Source: Rikenella microfusus DSM 15922 (lineage in GTDB: Bacteria > Bacteroidota > Bacteroidia > Bacteroidales > Rikenellaceae). Taken from it: 64,000 nt of DNA. Shown one piece after another: positions 42,370 through 52,076 of the stretch (the first letter of the stretch is position 1; every line of letters begins with the position of its first letter). The stretch lies in contig NZ_KE386488.1 in assembly GCF_000427365.1 (NCBI RefSeq), forward strand, positions 1,833,882-1,897,881. Reading direction: 5' to 3'. A program made the position numbers and the translations under genes. Under the pieces are notes generated by a model. The model did no database searches. It had not been told where the DNA came from and worked only from the letters and a program-made list of their open reading frames with translations.

Positions 42370-43242
42370 ATGTCTATGGAGATCATTCTCGATATCAACG
42401 AAGTCAGCTGCGTTCGCTGCGGCCGTTGCGTGGCTGTCTGCCCGTCCCGTATTTTCACTCAGTCCGAACCCCGCGGGGCGGTCGGGACGCAGCACACGGC
42501 GAATTGCATCGTCTGCGGGCACTGCGTGGCGGCTTGCCCGACCGCTTCGGTGCGCCATTCGGCTTTCCCGGCCGGGACGGTGCATCCGATCGAAAGAGGA
42601 ACGCTTCCCTCGCCGGAACAGGTGATGTTGCTGTGCAAGGCGCGGCGTTCGAACAGGGCTTTCGTCAAGGAACCCGTGCCCCGCGAGAAGCTGGAGCAGA
42701 TCGTCGAAGCGGCCCACCGTGCGCCTACGGCCAGCAACATGCAGCAGGTGGCTTTCACGGTGGTGACCGATCCCGAGAAACTGCGGCGGATCACCAACCT
42801 GACGCTCGACATCTACGACAGCGTACTGCGCAAATTGGAGAATCCGTTGCTCAGACCGCTCCTGAAACGGCTGTTGCCGCAAGTCTATCGCTATCTGCCG
42901 ACGTTCCACCGCCTGCTCGATGAGCAGGCCAAAGGCAACGATCTGGTTCTGCGGGGGGCTGCCGCCGTGTTGTTCATCCACACGCCGCCCGAAGTGCGGT
43001 TCGGAAAGGCGGATGCCAACCTCGCTTACGAAAACGGGTCGCTGATGGCCGAAAGTCTCGGTATCGCCCAATTCTATACGGGGTTCGTCTGCTCGGCCGT
43101 CGAACAGGACCGCAAAGGGAAATTCGATGCCTTGCTGGAGCTGAAAGGACGTAAAATACAGGCCGGGATGGCGTTGGGCGTGCCGGCTTTCCGGTTCTCG
43201 AATTACATCGACAAAAAGCCGCTCGAGGTGACCTGGCTGTAA
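42370..43242 (+). CDS. ferredoxin-nitroreductase fusion
   Basis: 290 residues. Two [4Fe-4S] ferredoxin motifs are fused to a nitroreductase domain: CVRCGRCVAVCP and CIVCGHCVAACP in the first 62 residues, and RRSNRAFVKEPVP with APTASNMQQV for FMN binding from about residue 95. The fusion lets reduced ferredoxin-type clusters feed the flavin. It probably reduces small electrophiles such as quinones or nitro compounds. ATG 42376 is an alternative start. Confidence 0.9.
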   Translation: MSMEIILDINEVSCVRCGRCVAVCPSRIFTQSEPRGAVGTQHTANCIVCGHCVAACPTASVRHSAFPAGTVHPIERGTLPSPEQVMLLCKARRSNRAFVKEPVPREKLEQIVEAAHRAPTASNMQQVAFTVVTDPEKLRRITNLTLDIYDSVLRKLENPLLRPLLKRLLPQVYRYLPTFHRLLDEQAKGNDLVLRGAAAVLFIHTPPEVRFGKADANLAYENGSLMAESLGIAQFYTGFVCSAVEQDRKGKFDALLELKGRKIQAGMALGVPAFRFSNYIDKKPLEVTWL

Positions 43243-43375
43243 CTGTCCGGCTTTTCCGGCCGTTTTACGGACGGGGGAGTCCGGATAGAGGGCAATCGAT
43301 CGGCGTGTGCGGGCTAAAAAGGATCGGCCGGCGAACGGAGTGATAGGTGCTGAGAAACCGATGATTTTACCGAGT

Positions 43376-43516
43376 CCCGATTATATTTTGATATATTGAA
43401 CGTGTTCGGCAGCGATTGCCCCGACCGGCTCTGACCGGACGGTTTCCGGCCGTCGGAGAGGGCGATGCGAGCCGAAAGCGCAGGTGGTGTAAAAGAAATA
43501 CAAAGTATATATAACT
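43376..43516. repeat. R2-family element downstream of hydF
   Basis: The left end cccgattatattttgatata and the core gaccggacggtttccggccg ... gcgatgcgagccgaaagcgc match R2. The right end is degenerate (aagtatatataactctac) and abuts the hydF stop codon. The 274 bp between the nitroreductase and hydF holds nothing else. Confidence 0.6.
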
Positions 43517-44629
43517 CTACCCTCGTACTTGCAATTTCCGTATCAGCATGCCGTAATTGGTAATCGGCACCCCGCTCCGCCGGGCCGCATGGATACGGGA
43601 CTGGATCATCCGCCGTGTCGATACGCACCCGCCGCACTGTACCGCCAGCGCGAAATAGCCGGGCACCGCGTACAACTCGGCCGGGAGCGGATCGCGACCG
43701 CTGACGAACGTGAACCGCAGGTCGCCGACACCCGTATATTCCCGCAGCCAACCGGGTATTTTGGCGCGTCCGATGTCGTCGCATGTCGCCTGATGCGAAC
43801 AGTTTTCGATAATCAACACCCGGTCGCCGGGTTTCAGAACGTCCACCGCTTTCAGCCCTTCCGTATAAACCGCCTTGTCCCCTTTCTGTTCCGCCAGCAG
43901 GACGCTGAACGAGGTAACCTCCGTCCGGGGACGGTGTTTCCCGACCATGGCGACGACTTCCCTGAACGCCTGGCTGTCGGTTACGACTAAGCGGGGGGCG
44001 TACATCTCCAGCGCCTCCGGCAACTGCGGGGGCTGTACCGTTACCGCTACCGCTCTTGCGTCCAGCGCCGCCCGGAGCGCCTGTACCTGGGGAAGGATCA
44101 GACGGCCGGCCGGAGCCGCGCTGTCGATCGGGCAGACGAAAACGAGCACGTCTCCTGCGGCGATCGGACGTTCTCCGAAAAACGGGGGAACCGACTGCGA
44201 CGATTCCGGCATACTTTCCCGCACCCGTCGCAGGATTTCGTCCGTCGAGAGGTTCGCCGCCCGTTCAGGCAGCACCAACGCCGGGACATCGTTCGCCCGG
44301 ACGGTATCCAACAGGTGCCTTTCCGCCGGGGAAGGTTCGCTGCCGACCAGCAATACGATCGCCAGATCGACTTCGGTCAGCGTCTGCCAGGTTTTTCGCA
44401 CCCGGAGCCGCCCCAGTTCCGAGGCCGTATCGTCGATTCCCGCGGTATCGATAAAGACTACCGGGCCGTAACCTGCGATCTCGAACGACCGCCTCACCGG
44501 ATCGGCGGTCGTGCCCGCCTGGGGCGACACGATCGCGCTCTGTTGTCCGGTCAGGCGGTTCAGCAGAGTACTTTTGCCGGCATTGGCCACTCCGTAGATG
44601 CCGATATGCGGCGACGATTCCTTTCCCAT
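43517..44629 (-). CDS. hydF: [FeFe]-hydrogenase H-cluster maturation GTPase HydF
   Basis: 370 residues. It is the scaffold on which the 2Fe subcluster of [FeFe]-hydrogenase is completed. The N-terminal GTPase has a P-loop GVANAGKSTLLN and DTAGID. The C-terminal cluster domain supplies the [4Fe-4S] Cys in NCSHQATCDDIGRAKIP and QCGGC. HydE, HydG and the hydrogenase are not in the window but are implied. It points to hydrogen metabolism in an anaerobe. The region upstream (44630-44963) shows only an R1-like end (ggtaactatacgatttta, 44643) and no gene. Confidence 0.93.
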   Translation of the reverse strand: MGKESSPHIGIYGVANAGKSTLLNRLTGQQSAIVSPQAGTTADPVRRSFEIAGYGPVVFIDTAGIDDTASELGRLRVRKTWQTLTEVDLAIVLLVGSEPSPAERHLLDTVRANDVPALVLPERAANLSTDEILRRVRESMPESSQSVPPFFGERPIAAGDVLVFVCPIDSAAPAGRLILPQVQALRAALDARAVAVTVQPPQLPEALEMYAPRLVVTDSQAFREVVAMVGKHRPRTEVTSFSVLLAEQKGDKAVYTEGLKAVDVLKPGDRVLIIENCSHQATCDDIGRAKIPGWLREYTGVGDLRFTFVSGRDPLPAELYAVPGYFALAVQCGGCVSTRRMIQSRIHAARRSGVPITNYGMLIRKLQVRG

Positions 44630-44963
44630 ATCACTTTTTCAGGTAACTATACGATTTTATCCCGTTTTATCCGGGGAGTCGGTACCGCCCGGTAACGAAC
44701 CTGAGCGGAATCGACCTGTGCCCTGCGCGGGCAATATCCGTAAGGAAAACAGCGGGGCATTCGCGATGCCAACAAACCTGTACCCGGATATTTGCCCCCA
44801 TACATCCCCGGAGGATAACGGAGGCTTCGGATCGGCACGACCGCAGGCCGGATACTCCCGATACCGCATCGGAAACGACAGCGGCCCGACACCGAAAACC
44901 GCAGAAGACCGGCCCTGTAAAGAGGACTGGTCCGACAAACAGCAACGGCAATGCTCCGAAAAA

Positions 44964-45149
44964 CTATTTCCCTCTCTTTCCGAGGTTGTCCGACGGACAG
45001 CCGCAACAACCGCTTCCCCGCCGTCCCGAACCGTCGGAACAGCCGCAACCGCAGCCGCCCCGGCGTCCTCGCGCCCGCCGCACGATCCGCCATACAACCA
45101 CCGCGACGCACACGGCAACGATAATCAATACGAGCGTATCCTGATTCAT
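44964..45149 (-). CDS. FeoB-associated Cys-rich membrane protein
   Basis: 61 residues: one N-terminal membrane helix (TLVLIIVAVCVAVVVWRIV), a basic stretch, then a Gly/Cys-rich tail with six Cys (CGCGC, CCGC). Small proteins of this kind regularly follow feoB and are thought to assist ferrous iron uptake, perhaps as a cluster or iron sensor. It begins 6 nt after the feoAB stop, so it is surely in that operon. Confidence 0.88.
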   Translation of the reverse strand: MNQDTLVLIIVAVCVAVVVWRIVRRARGRRGGCGCGCSDGSGRRGSGCCGCPSDNLGKRGK

Positions 45150-45155
45150 AAGTCG

Positions 45156-47681
45156 CTATCCTCCGAAAACGCGCGATCCGATCTGGTAGATCGCGCAGGA
45201 AACCACCCAGGCCAGACCCGTGGTATAAAACATCGTGAATACCGCCCACTTCCATCCCGCCTCCTTGCGGATCGCCGCGATCGCGGCGATACACGGGAAA
45301 TAGAGCAGGATGAAGATCATCATCCCGTAAGCCACCAGCGGCGTATAGACAGGCTCCCCGGCTTTCGGGCCCGACGCGTAACGCTGCGATTGCAGGCTGC
45401 GTACCAACATACCGTCCACCTCTTCGTCATCGCCGCCCGTATCGTCCGATACCGCCGCTTCTTTCGTTAAAGCCGCCCCTCCGGGACCGTCGGCCGTCGC
45501 AGCGGAATCCGCCGAGACCTCGGCAACCGGATTGTTCAGCACAGCCATGGTACTCACCACGATCTCTTTCGCCGCCAGACCGCTCAGCAGGCTTACTCCG
45601 ATCTTCCAGTCGAATCCCAACGGCCGGATCGCCGGTTCGATAGCATGCCCCAGCCGTCCGATATACGAATTTTCGGCCTGCCATTCCGCCGCTGCTTCCG
45701 GCGAAGAGGCCATCGCCGCCTGCTGCGCTTCGCTCGGCCGCGGATAGTGGCCCAACGCCCAAATCAGGATCGACGCTACCAGGATCACCGTCCCCATCTT
45801 ACGCAGGTATTGCGAACCTTTGCTCCACATGTGCCGCACCACGCTGCGCCCGGTCGGTATGCGGTAAGGCGGCAGCTCCATGACGAACGGCGCCTCCTCC
45901 TTGTGGAACAGGATTCGTTTGAGCGCCAACGACGACAGCACGGCGACCAGGATGCCGATCACGTAAACCGACATCAGCACCAGCCCCTGCCCGTCCGGGA
46001 AAAAGGCCGAAATCAGCAGCACATAGACCGGCAAACGCGCCGAGCACGACATGAACGGCATAATCAGCATGGTCAGTATCCGGTCTTTGCGGCTTTCGAG
46101 CGTCCGCGTGGCCATGATGGCCGGCACGTTGCATCCGAACCCCATCAGCAGCGGGATGAACGACTTGCCGTGCAGCCCGATACGGTGCATGAAGCGGTCC
46201 ATCAGGAACGCCGTACGGGCCATATAACCGGTATCCTCCATCAACGAGATGAAGAAGAAAAGAATCAGTATCTGGGGCAGGAAGACGATCACGCCGCCTA
46301 CGCCGCTGATGACCCCGTCCACCAGCAGGTCGCGCAGCGACCCGTCGGGCATGGCCTCCGAAACCCATTCGCCGAGCCATTCGACGCCGTTTTCGATCCA
46401 CCCCATCGGAATCTCGCCCAACGAAAAAGTAATCTGGAACATCGCCCACATCAGCAGCAGGAAGATCGGGAATCCCCATATTTTATGGGTCATGATGCGG
46501 TCGATGCGGGCGGCCTTGCGGTTCTTGTCGGCCGTGCCCGGCGTAAAGGTCTCGCTCAGCGCCCCGGCGATAAAACCGTACCGGGCATTGGCGATCACCG
46601 TTTCCGCCCGGTCGTTGTAGAATTTCTCCAGCCGCGCCGTTTCATGGGCGACCGTCTCTTCGATCTTTCCGAAATTGGCAGTTCCCTCTAGCAACCGGAG
46701 CGTATCCCGGTCGCCTTCGAGCAACTTGATGGCCAGGTAGCGCGACGAATAGTGCGCCACGATGTCGCAGTCCTGCCAGATCAGGTTCTGGAGCGTGGAG
46801 ATACTTCGTTCGATGTCTTCCCCGTAATTGATATGGATGTGGCGTACCGTCGGTTCGTTGTCTTCGAACACCGCTATCACGCGGTCGAACAACCCGTCGA
46901 TCCCTTCGCCTTTGGAAGCGACGGTCGGCACGATCGGAATCCCGATCATGCGTCCCAGCGCTTCGTAGTCGAACTTCGCGCCGCTGGCCGTCAGTTCGTC
47001 GTACATGTTCAGGGCGATCACCACTTTCAGGTTCATGTCGATCAGCTGGGTGGTCAGGAACAGGTTGCGTTCGAGGTTCGAGGCGTCCACCACATTGACC
47101 ACCACGTCCGGCATCTGTTCCAGGATATGCCGCCTCACGTACAGCTCCTCCGGCGTATATTCCGTGATCGAATAGGTGCCCGGCAGGTCGGCCAGCCGCA
47201 GGGTATAACCGCCACGGTGCGCCGTGGCCTCTTTGGCCTCGACCGTGACTCCGCTGTAGTTGCCCACCCGCTCGTGCGAACCGCTGGCGAGGTTGAACAG
47301 CGACGTTTTGCCGCAGTTGGGATTCCCCACCAGCGCCACGTTGATCGTTCTTCCGGCTTCGTGTCGGAACCGGTTGGCCGTCTCGTCTTCCCGGATCACC
47401 TGTACCGGCGGACGGGCGGCAGTTTCGTCCGTACCCCGGTCTTCCGTCACTTCGATCAGTTCCGCTTCGCTGCGCCGCAGGGCGATATGGTACCCCATGA
47501 TTTCATACTCGACGGGATCCAGAAACGGAGCGTTTTTAATCACCGTCACCCGTTTGCCGCGGATGAATCCCATCTCCGTAATACGTTTACGGAACGACCC
47601 GTGGCCGAGCACTTTCGTGATGACGCCGCTCTCGGCGGTAGATAATTCCGACAAGCGTCGGCATGTATTCTCGTTTTCCAT
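45156..47681 (-). CDS. feoB: FeoA-FeoB fusion ferrous iron transporter
   Basis: 841 residues. FeoA-like SH3 domain at about 1-75, then the FeoB G domain (GNPNCGKTSLFN P-loop, DLPGTYS, LNMYDE guanine specificity) and the helical spacer. The two-Gate membrane region (GFGCNVPAIMATRTLESRKDRI and its second repeat) contains the Cys-bearing MSCSARLPVYVLLISAFF. It imports Fe(II) across the inner membrane. ATG 47681 (MENENTC) was chosen; 47687 is possible. FeoA-FeoB fusion is common in Bacteroidota. The promoter is at 47701-47708. Confidence 0.94.
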   Translation of the reverse strand: MENENTCRRLSELSTAESGVITKVLGHGSFRKRITEMGFIRGKRVTVIKNAPFLDPVEYEIMGYHIALRRSEAELIEVTEDRGTDETAARPPVQVIREDETANRFRHEAGRTINVALVGNPNCGKTSLFNLASGSHERVGNYSGVTVEAKEATAHRGGYTLRLADLPGTYSITEYTPEELYVRRHILEQMPDVVVNVVDASNLERNLFLTTQLIDMNLKVVIALNMYDELTASGAKFDYEALGRMIGIPIVPTVASKGEGIDGLFDRVIAVFEDNEPTVRHIHINYGEDIERSISTLQNLIWQDCDIVAHYSSRYLAIKLLEGDRDTLRLLEGTANFGKIEETVAHETARLEKFYNDRAETVIANARYGFIAGALSETFTPGTADKNRKAARIDRIMTHKIWGFPIFLLLMWAMFQITFSLGEIPMGWIENGVEWLGEWVSEAMPDGSLRDLLVDGVISGVGGVIVFLPQILILFFFISLMEDTGYMARTAFLMDRFMHRIGLHGKSFIPLLMGFGCNVPAIMATRTLESRKDRILTMLIMPFMSCSARLPVYVLLISAFFPDGQGLVLMSVYVIGILVAVLSSLALKRILFHKEEAPFVMELPPYRIPTGRSVVRHMWSKGSQYLRKMGTVILVASILIWALGHYPRPSEAQQAAMASSPEAAAEWQAENSYIGRLGHAIEPAIRPLGFDWKIGVSLLSGLAAKEIVVSTMAVLNNPVAEVSADSAATADGPGGAALTKEAAVSDDTGGDDEEVDGMLVRSLQSQRYASGPKAGEPVYTPLVAYGMMIFILLYFPCIAAIAAIRKEAGWKWAVFTMFYTTGLAWVVSCAIYQIGSRVFGG

Positions 47682-47700
47682 AATCATCGTTAGCGGAGGA

Positions 47701-47708
47701 CAAAGATA
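47701..47708 (-). promoter_or_regulatory. putative feoAB promoter -7 box
   Basis: TATCTTTG on the minus strand, 19 nt before the start, with TTG about 18 nt further upstream. Sequence from TTG to just past the box is nearly the same as at 4577-4603 ahead of the M23 lipoprotein gene. Confidence 0.6.
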
Positions 47709-47920
47709 ATGAAAGCCGGGTGCAACGGCATTCCCCGCCGTCGGCAGCAACCGCGGATCATCGCCCTCGACGTGCAAAGTTAGCGGTTTCCGTCCGTCTG
47801 CTCTATCCCTCTTTATGGGGATAAGCCGGATTCCGCCTCCCCATTATTGGGGAATATTGGCCAGACGTAGATATAACAATTCTTTAACACCGTCTCCTGT
47901 TTGGCGGCTTTTTTGTACCT

Positions 47921-47928
47921 TACCTTTG
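47921..47928 (+). promoter_or_regulatory. putative ppk1 promoter -7 box
   Basis: TACCTTTG 26 nt before the ATG at 47955; a TTTG lies 17 nt upstream (47900-47903). Confidence 0.55.
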
Positions 47929-47954
47929 TCGGAAGAAACGAAAACGGATTCATT

Positions 47955-50015
47955 ATGCTGTACAACAGGGAATTAAGCTGGATTTCCTTCAACGAACGCG
48001 TCATGCAGGAAGCGCAGGACCGCAGCGTACCGCTGCTCCAGCGGCTGCGGTTTCTGGGTATCTATTCCAACAATCAGGACGAGTTTTTCAAAGTGCGCGT
48101 GGCCAACCTCGAACGGATGATGCTACTGCGCGGAGCGCGCACCAAAGAGATGCAGGGCGGCGACACGCTGGAAACCCTGCTGGGCAGGATATACGACCGC
48201 CTCAACGGATTGCAGCGCACGTTCGAACAAACCTACCGGGAGATTCTCGCCGAGATGGAAAGCCACGGGATATTCATCGTGGACGAAACGAAGCTCACCG
48301 ACCGCCAGGCGGCTTTCTGCCGGGACTATTTCGCCGACCGGATCAGCCCGTTGCTGGTACCCCTTCTGGTACGCAAAAGCACGAAACTGCCTTTCCTGCG
48401 CGACGGCCGCATTTACCATGCCGTCCGGATGACCGGTCCCGGTCCCAAACAGACGGTGCGTTACGCGGTCGTCGAGATTCCGGGCACGGCCACGCTGCCG
48501 CGTTTCATCGTGCTACCGCCCTCGGCGGAGGGGCGGACGGAAATCATCTTCGTGGACGACATCATCCGCCTGTGTCTGGACGAAGTGTTCTTCATGTTCG
48601 ATTACGACCGGATCGAAGCCTACGCGTTCAAGTTCATGCGCGATGCGGAGATGTCGCTGGACGACGACGTGAATAAAAGCATCGTCGAAAAGATGGAACA
48701 GGGGATCGACAAACGCAAGCACGGCCGGCCGGTACGCATGGTGTACGACAAGAAGATGCCGGCCGACCTGCTGGAGACCCTCACGGCCAAACTGGGCCTC
48801 AAAGCCGGCGACAATGTCAGCCCCGGCGGACGGTACCACCTGATGCGCGACCTGATGAAATTCCCGAAGGTCGCGCCGGAGCTGGAGTACCGCAACCCGG
48901 TACCGCTGCGGCATCCGGCCATCCGGCCCTTTTCGAGCATCATCGACGTGATCCGCCGGCAGGACATCCTGCTCAATTACCCCTACTATACGTTCAACCA
49001 TTTCATCGACTTCCTGCGCGAGGCGGCGATGGACCCAAAAACGACGGGTATCAGCATGACACTTTACCGCACGGCCGACCGCTCGAAGATCATCCGGGCG
49101 CTTATCAACGCGGCGAAGAACGGCAAGAAGGTCGTCGTTTTCATGGAGCTGCTGGCGCGTTTCGACGAAGAACGCAACATCGAGAACGCGGAGACGCTCC
49201 GGCAGGCCGGAATCAAGGTGATCTACGGTATCGAGGGGCTGAAAGTGCATAGCAAACTGGTATTGGTAGAGCGACGCGAAGGATCGAAGATCAAGGGATA
49301 CGTGCACGTGGGTACCGGCAATTTCAACGAAGACACGGCGGGCGTTTACAGCGACTTTTCGCTTTTTACGGCCAACCCGCAGATCGCGGAAGACGCGCGG
49401 CAGGTATTCGAATTCCTGCAAACGAGCTACAAGCATATGGATACGCGGCAACTGCTCGTATCGCCGTTCAACATGCGCAAAAGTTTCGAGGAGCTGATCG
49501 ACGCGGAGATCGACAACGCCCGCCGGAAGAAAAAGGCGTATATCTATGCGAAATGCAACAGCCTGACGGACGAGAAGATCATCCAGCGGCTCTACAAGGC
49601 GAGCGCGGCGGGTGTCAAGGTGCGGCTCGTTATCCGGGGGGCGTGCTGTCTGATGCCGGGCGTGGAGGAGATCAGCGAAAATATCCGGGGAATCAGCATT
49701 GTGGACAAATATCTGGAACATGCGCGGCTTTTCATCTTCTGCAACGGAGGCAAGGAAAAAGTCTTTATCGGCAGCGCGGACTGGATGACGCGGAACCTGA
49801 ACCGGCGGGTGGAGGTGATCGTTCCGATTTTGGACAAGCAAATACAGGCCGTACTGAAAAAGGTCTTTTCGATCCAGTGGCACGATAATGTGAAGGCGCG
49901 CGATTTGCAGGATCCGCTGTCGAACCGTTACCGGGGCGACGGAGAGGAAATTCCGGTTGCGGAACGTGTCCGTTCGCAGGTCGCCCTGTACGATTATTAC
50001 GCTTCGCTGGAATGA
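47955..50015 (+). CDS. ppk1: polyphosphate kinase 1
   Basis: 686 residues. It polymerises the terminal phosphate of ATP into polyphosphate. The four-domain PPK1 layout is visible from the N-terminal NRELSWISFNERVMQEA. The autophosphorylated His is H432 in GLKVHSKLVLV and the second catalytic His is H589 in EHARLFIFCNGG, matching E. coli H435/H592. GTGNFNEDTAGVYSD is also conserved. ATG 47955 (MLYNREL) was chosen; the 18 codons upstream overlap the promoter box. Length is normal. Confidence 0.95.
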   Translation: MLYNRELSWISFNERVMQEAQDRSVPLLQRLRFLGIYSNNQDEFFKVRVANLERMMLLRGARTKEMQGGDTLETLLGRIYDRLNGLQRTFEQTYREILAEMESHGIFIVDETKLTDRQAAFCRDYFADRISPLLVPLLVRKSTKLPFLRDGRIYHAVRMTGPGPKQTVRYAVVEIPGTATLPRFIVLPPSAEGRTEIIFVDDIIRLCLDEVFFMFDYDRIEAYAFKFMRDAEMSLDDDVNKSIVEKMEQGIDKRKHGRPVRMVYDKKMPADLLETLTAKLGLKAGDNVSPGGRYHLMRDLMKFPKVAPELEYRNPVPLRHPAIRPFSSIIDVIRRQDILLNYPYYTFNHFIDFLREAAMDPKTTGISMTLYRTADRSKIIRALINAAKNGKKVVVFMELLARFDEERNIENAETLRQAGIKVIYGIEGLKVHSKLVLVERREGSKIKGYVHVGTGNFNEDTAGVYSDFSLFTANPQIAEDARQVFEFLQTSYKHMDTRQLLVSPFNMRKSFEELIDAEIDNARRKKKAYIYAKCNSLTDEKIIQRLYKASAAGVKVRLVIRGACCLMPGVEEISENIRGISIVDKYLEHARLFIFCNGGKEKVFIGSADWMTRNLNRRVEVIVPILDKQIQAVLKKVFSIQWHDNVKARDLQDPLSNRYRGDGEEIPVAERVRSQVALYDYYASLE

Positions 50016-50023
50016 TTCCGGAG

Positions 50024-50415
50024 GTAAGCATATACGGATATTATCGCAAGACGGACGGTCTCCCGATCGGCTTTGCGATACCGTAGGGCGCCATGTCCCG
50101 GAATATTGGCCATTCCCAGGAGGGGCGCAGGTCGCTCTTGGGGTTTCTGCATAAAACATCGTGTTTTTTATTCGCAGGCTACATCGCGGAACCAGCGAGG
50201 GCAGGGGAGGAGCACAGTCCGGTTCGAGTGCCGGGCGGCACCGGCCTCCCGTGGGGGAGGCGTCCGGCCCGCCCGCTAATGCGGAAACTTATATTTTAAC
50301 TGTATGGTTAATCGCCATGTTCTCCTTAGTCAGTCCGGAGCCACCCCCGGCGTAGGGCTGCAACCTACGGTTTTGCCCTCGCTGGCTCCAGGCTTTAGTC
50401 TGCAAATTAACCGTA
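50024..50415. repeat. R1 end fragment and an R3 copy downstream of ppk1
   Basis: At 50024 an R1-type left end (ggtaagcatatacgg) follows the ppk1 stop, preceded by attccgga; its other end is missing. An R5-like GC-rich stretch lies at about 50200-50285. An R3 copy (cagtccggagcc to ggctccaggct, 50331-50393) is enclosed by ttaactgtatggttaa (50296) and aattaaccgtaccgtt (50404). There is no gene. Confidence 0.6.
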
Positions 50416-50514
50416 CCGTTTTTTATTCATGCGATTCTTCCGAATCGCCGGCTTTCGCGCCCAAGCCGCTTTTGCGGCTTCGGGGGGTGGGCGTAAAGCC
50501 GAATGGGCAAAATG

Positions 50515-50880
50515 GTTTAACCGTAGGATTAATTGTATGTCTTTCGCTGACGGGCGTTTATTTTTTTTCTTCACCCGCTCATGCCGCGGGGACACCGGCT
50601 GTGCCGCACGCCTCATGCCGGCGGGGCACTTACTTTTTTACCTACGGTTTGCCTGTGGCTTCCTCGCGCTGCCTCGCCATAGTCCGTAAACGGCCTCTGG
50701 CCTCGGTACGCTGCTCGGTTCCTCCTGGCGCCTCAGCCATTCGTGCAAGCCCGATGGCTCTCGGCTGCTGCGTCGGTTGCGCGACCAAAAAAGTAAGCAA
50801 AAAAATCGCACATTCCCGGGTCGGCAGCCTCTGTCCGTACTTCGACACCAATGTAAAAAACCGGGAATACTTTGTAAACC
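50515..50880. repeat. R4-family element with the nested 130-bp module inside its hairpin loop
   Basis: It begins taaccgtaggattaattgta. The hairpin arms cttactttttt (50628-50639) and aaaaaagtaag (50787-50797) are separated by about 145 nt instead of the usual 6-8. The extra DNA, about 50648-50775, is the module also found in the R3 copy at 20949-21079. The R4 tail (cgcacattcccgggtcgg, 50806) follows. 50881-51040 contains R5-like sequence and a degenerate TAACCGTA palindrome; 51041-51132 nothing recognisable. Confidence 0.7.
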
Positions 50881-51132
50881 TACAGTTATCCGACTGCCTG
50901 CGCGTATGTTTTCCTGGTCCGAAGCCAGCGAAAGCGAGCAGTTACGGTTTGGATCGTATGCCGGTCGGCACTAAACCTCCACTGCGGGAGGCTGCGGGCT
51001 ACCCGCTGATGCGGAAACTCATGTTTAGCCATACAATCAAAATCGACATGGCGTCCCGCTCGGATTCGGAGGGCTGTTCAAGAGATTTTTCCGGTTTTGG
51101 GCAATACTTACTTATGATTGCCTGCGGCTTTT

Positions 51133-51834
51133 TCAGATCTGTTCCGGGCCGCCCAGTGCACGGATATATTTGTCGATATACTCCCGTTTCTCTTTGGACT
51201 TATACTGTTCGATATACCTCGGATGTTCCAATACGGTCAGGCGGCCGAACAGTCCGGCTTTGCGGTTCATCCGGTCGATGCAATCCGCATTTTTCCGGCC
51301 GAGGACGAAAACTTCGGAGGTATCCAAACCGAAACCGACCTGTTCCCGCAACGAAGCGATCATGAAATTTTCCGTCGCCCGGAACAGATCTGACGTATCG
51401 TAATAATTGGCGTTCAGTCGCTTGCCATCCGCGGTTTCCCGGACGATCGCCAGCGGGAAAGGCGAATTGATGTAAAAATTCCGGTAAAAAATCTCGGCCC
51501 CGCCATATGCGGCGATCATGTCGTAGATGAAAACGGACGACACTTCGTGGGAACGCTCCGATTCCATACGAATGCCGCAGACGCTTTCCAGCCGTTTGGT
51601 GTCGGTGAACGGGATCCCGGTCACGCCGGCTCCGTGCCGGCCGGGGTTGATTCCGACGATGAAGCGGCGCGGTTGCGCATCGTCGTAATATTTTCGGTAG
51701 AATCTTTCCATAGCCTGTACTGTCTCCGGATTTTCGCGAAACGGGTTTACGACCCGGAATCCTGCCGGAAGACCGTCCGGATAATCCAGACTGCGGTTGA
51801 ATGCGATGATGCGGTCGGCGAATGTTCGTGCCAT
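51133..51834 (-). CDS. SMUG2-type uracil-DNA glycosylase (DUF4918)
   Basis: 233 residues. The VGINPGRHGAGVTGIPFTDT motif is the uracil-pocket/catalytic loop of the SMUG2 (DUF4918) branch of uracil-DNA glycosylases. The later VLEHPRYIEQY region is in the position of the minor-groove-binding loop. It likely removes uracil or damaged pyrimidines from DNA. It lies downstream of tRNA-Phe on the same strand, with a terminator between, so it needs its own promoter, which I could not pick out. Confidence 0.85.
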   Translation of the reverse strand: MARTFADRIIAFNRSLDYPDGLPAGFRVVNPFRENPETVQAMERFYRKYYDDAQPRRFIVGINPGRHGAGVTGIPFTDTKRLESVCGIRMESERSHEVSSVFIYDMIAAYGGAEIFYRNFYINSPFPLAIVRETADGKRLNANYYDTSDLFRATENFMIASLREQVGFGLDTSEVFVLGRKNADCIDRMNRKAGLFGRLTVLEHPRYIEQYKSKEKREYIDKYIRALGGPEQI

Positions 51835-51891
51835 CGGTCAGACTTTGTGCGGATTTCCGGACAAGATACGGAACCCGGCGCATTACCCGAA

Positions 51892-51924
51892 AAAAAAGAC
51901 CCTTGATATTCAAGGGTCTTTTTT
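51892..51924. terminator. bidirectional terminator between tRNA-Phe and the SMUG2 gene
   Basis: The stem gacccttga/tcaagggtc (51898-51906/51910-51918) is flanked by a run of A on the left and T on the right. Minus-strand reading gives a U-tract after tRNA-Phe. Confidence 0.85.
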
Positions 51925-51932
51925 CCGAAAAG

Positions 51933-52005
51933 TGGTGCCACCGGGAATCGAACCAGGGACACAAGGATTTTCAGTCCTTTGCTCTACCAACTGAGCTATG
52001 GCACC
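51933..52005 (-). tRNA. tRNA-Phe (anticodon GAA)
   Basis: 73 nt on the minus strand. The acceptor stem is GGTGCCA/TGGCACC with discriminator A, the D-loop is AGCTCAGTTGGTAGAGC, the anticodon loop is CTGAAAA (GAA) and the T arm has GGTTCGATTCC. The 3' CCA is not encoded, so it must be added by CCA-transferase. Confidence 0.97.
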
Positions 52006-52076
52006 GTCGTTTTTCGATTGCAGTGCAAAGGTAGGCAAAATTTCCGAGTTTCCAAATTTCCGGCGAAAAAAATGAA

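Noticed and set aside
50016-51132. CRISPR array or gene remnants in the 1.1-kb gap after ppk1
   Set aside because: Repeats here are dispersed palindromic families, not regularly spaced direct repeats with unique spacers, and no conserved protein fragment could be read.
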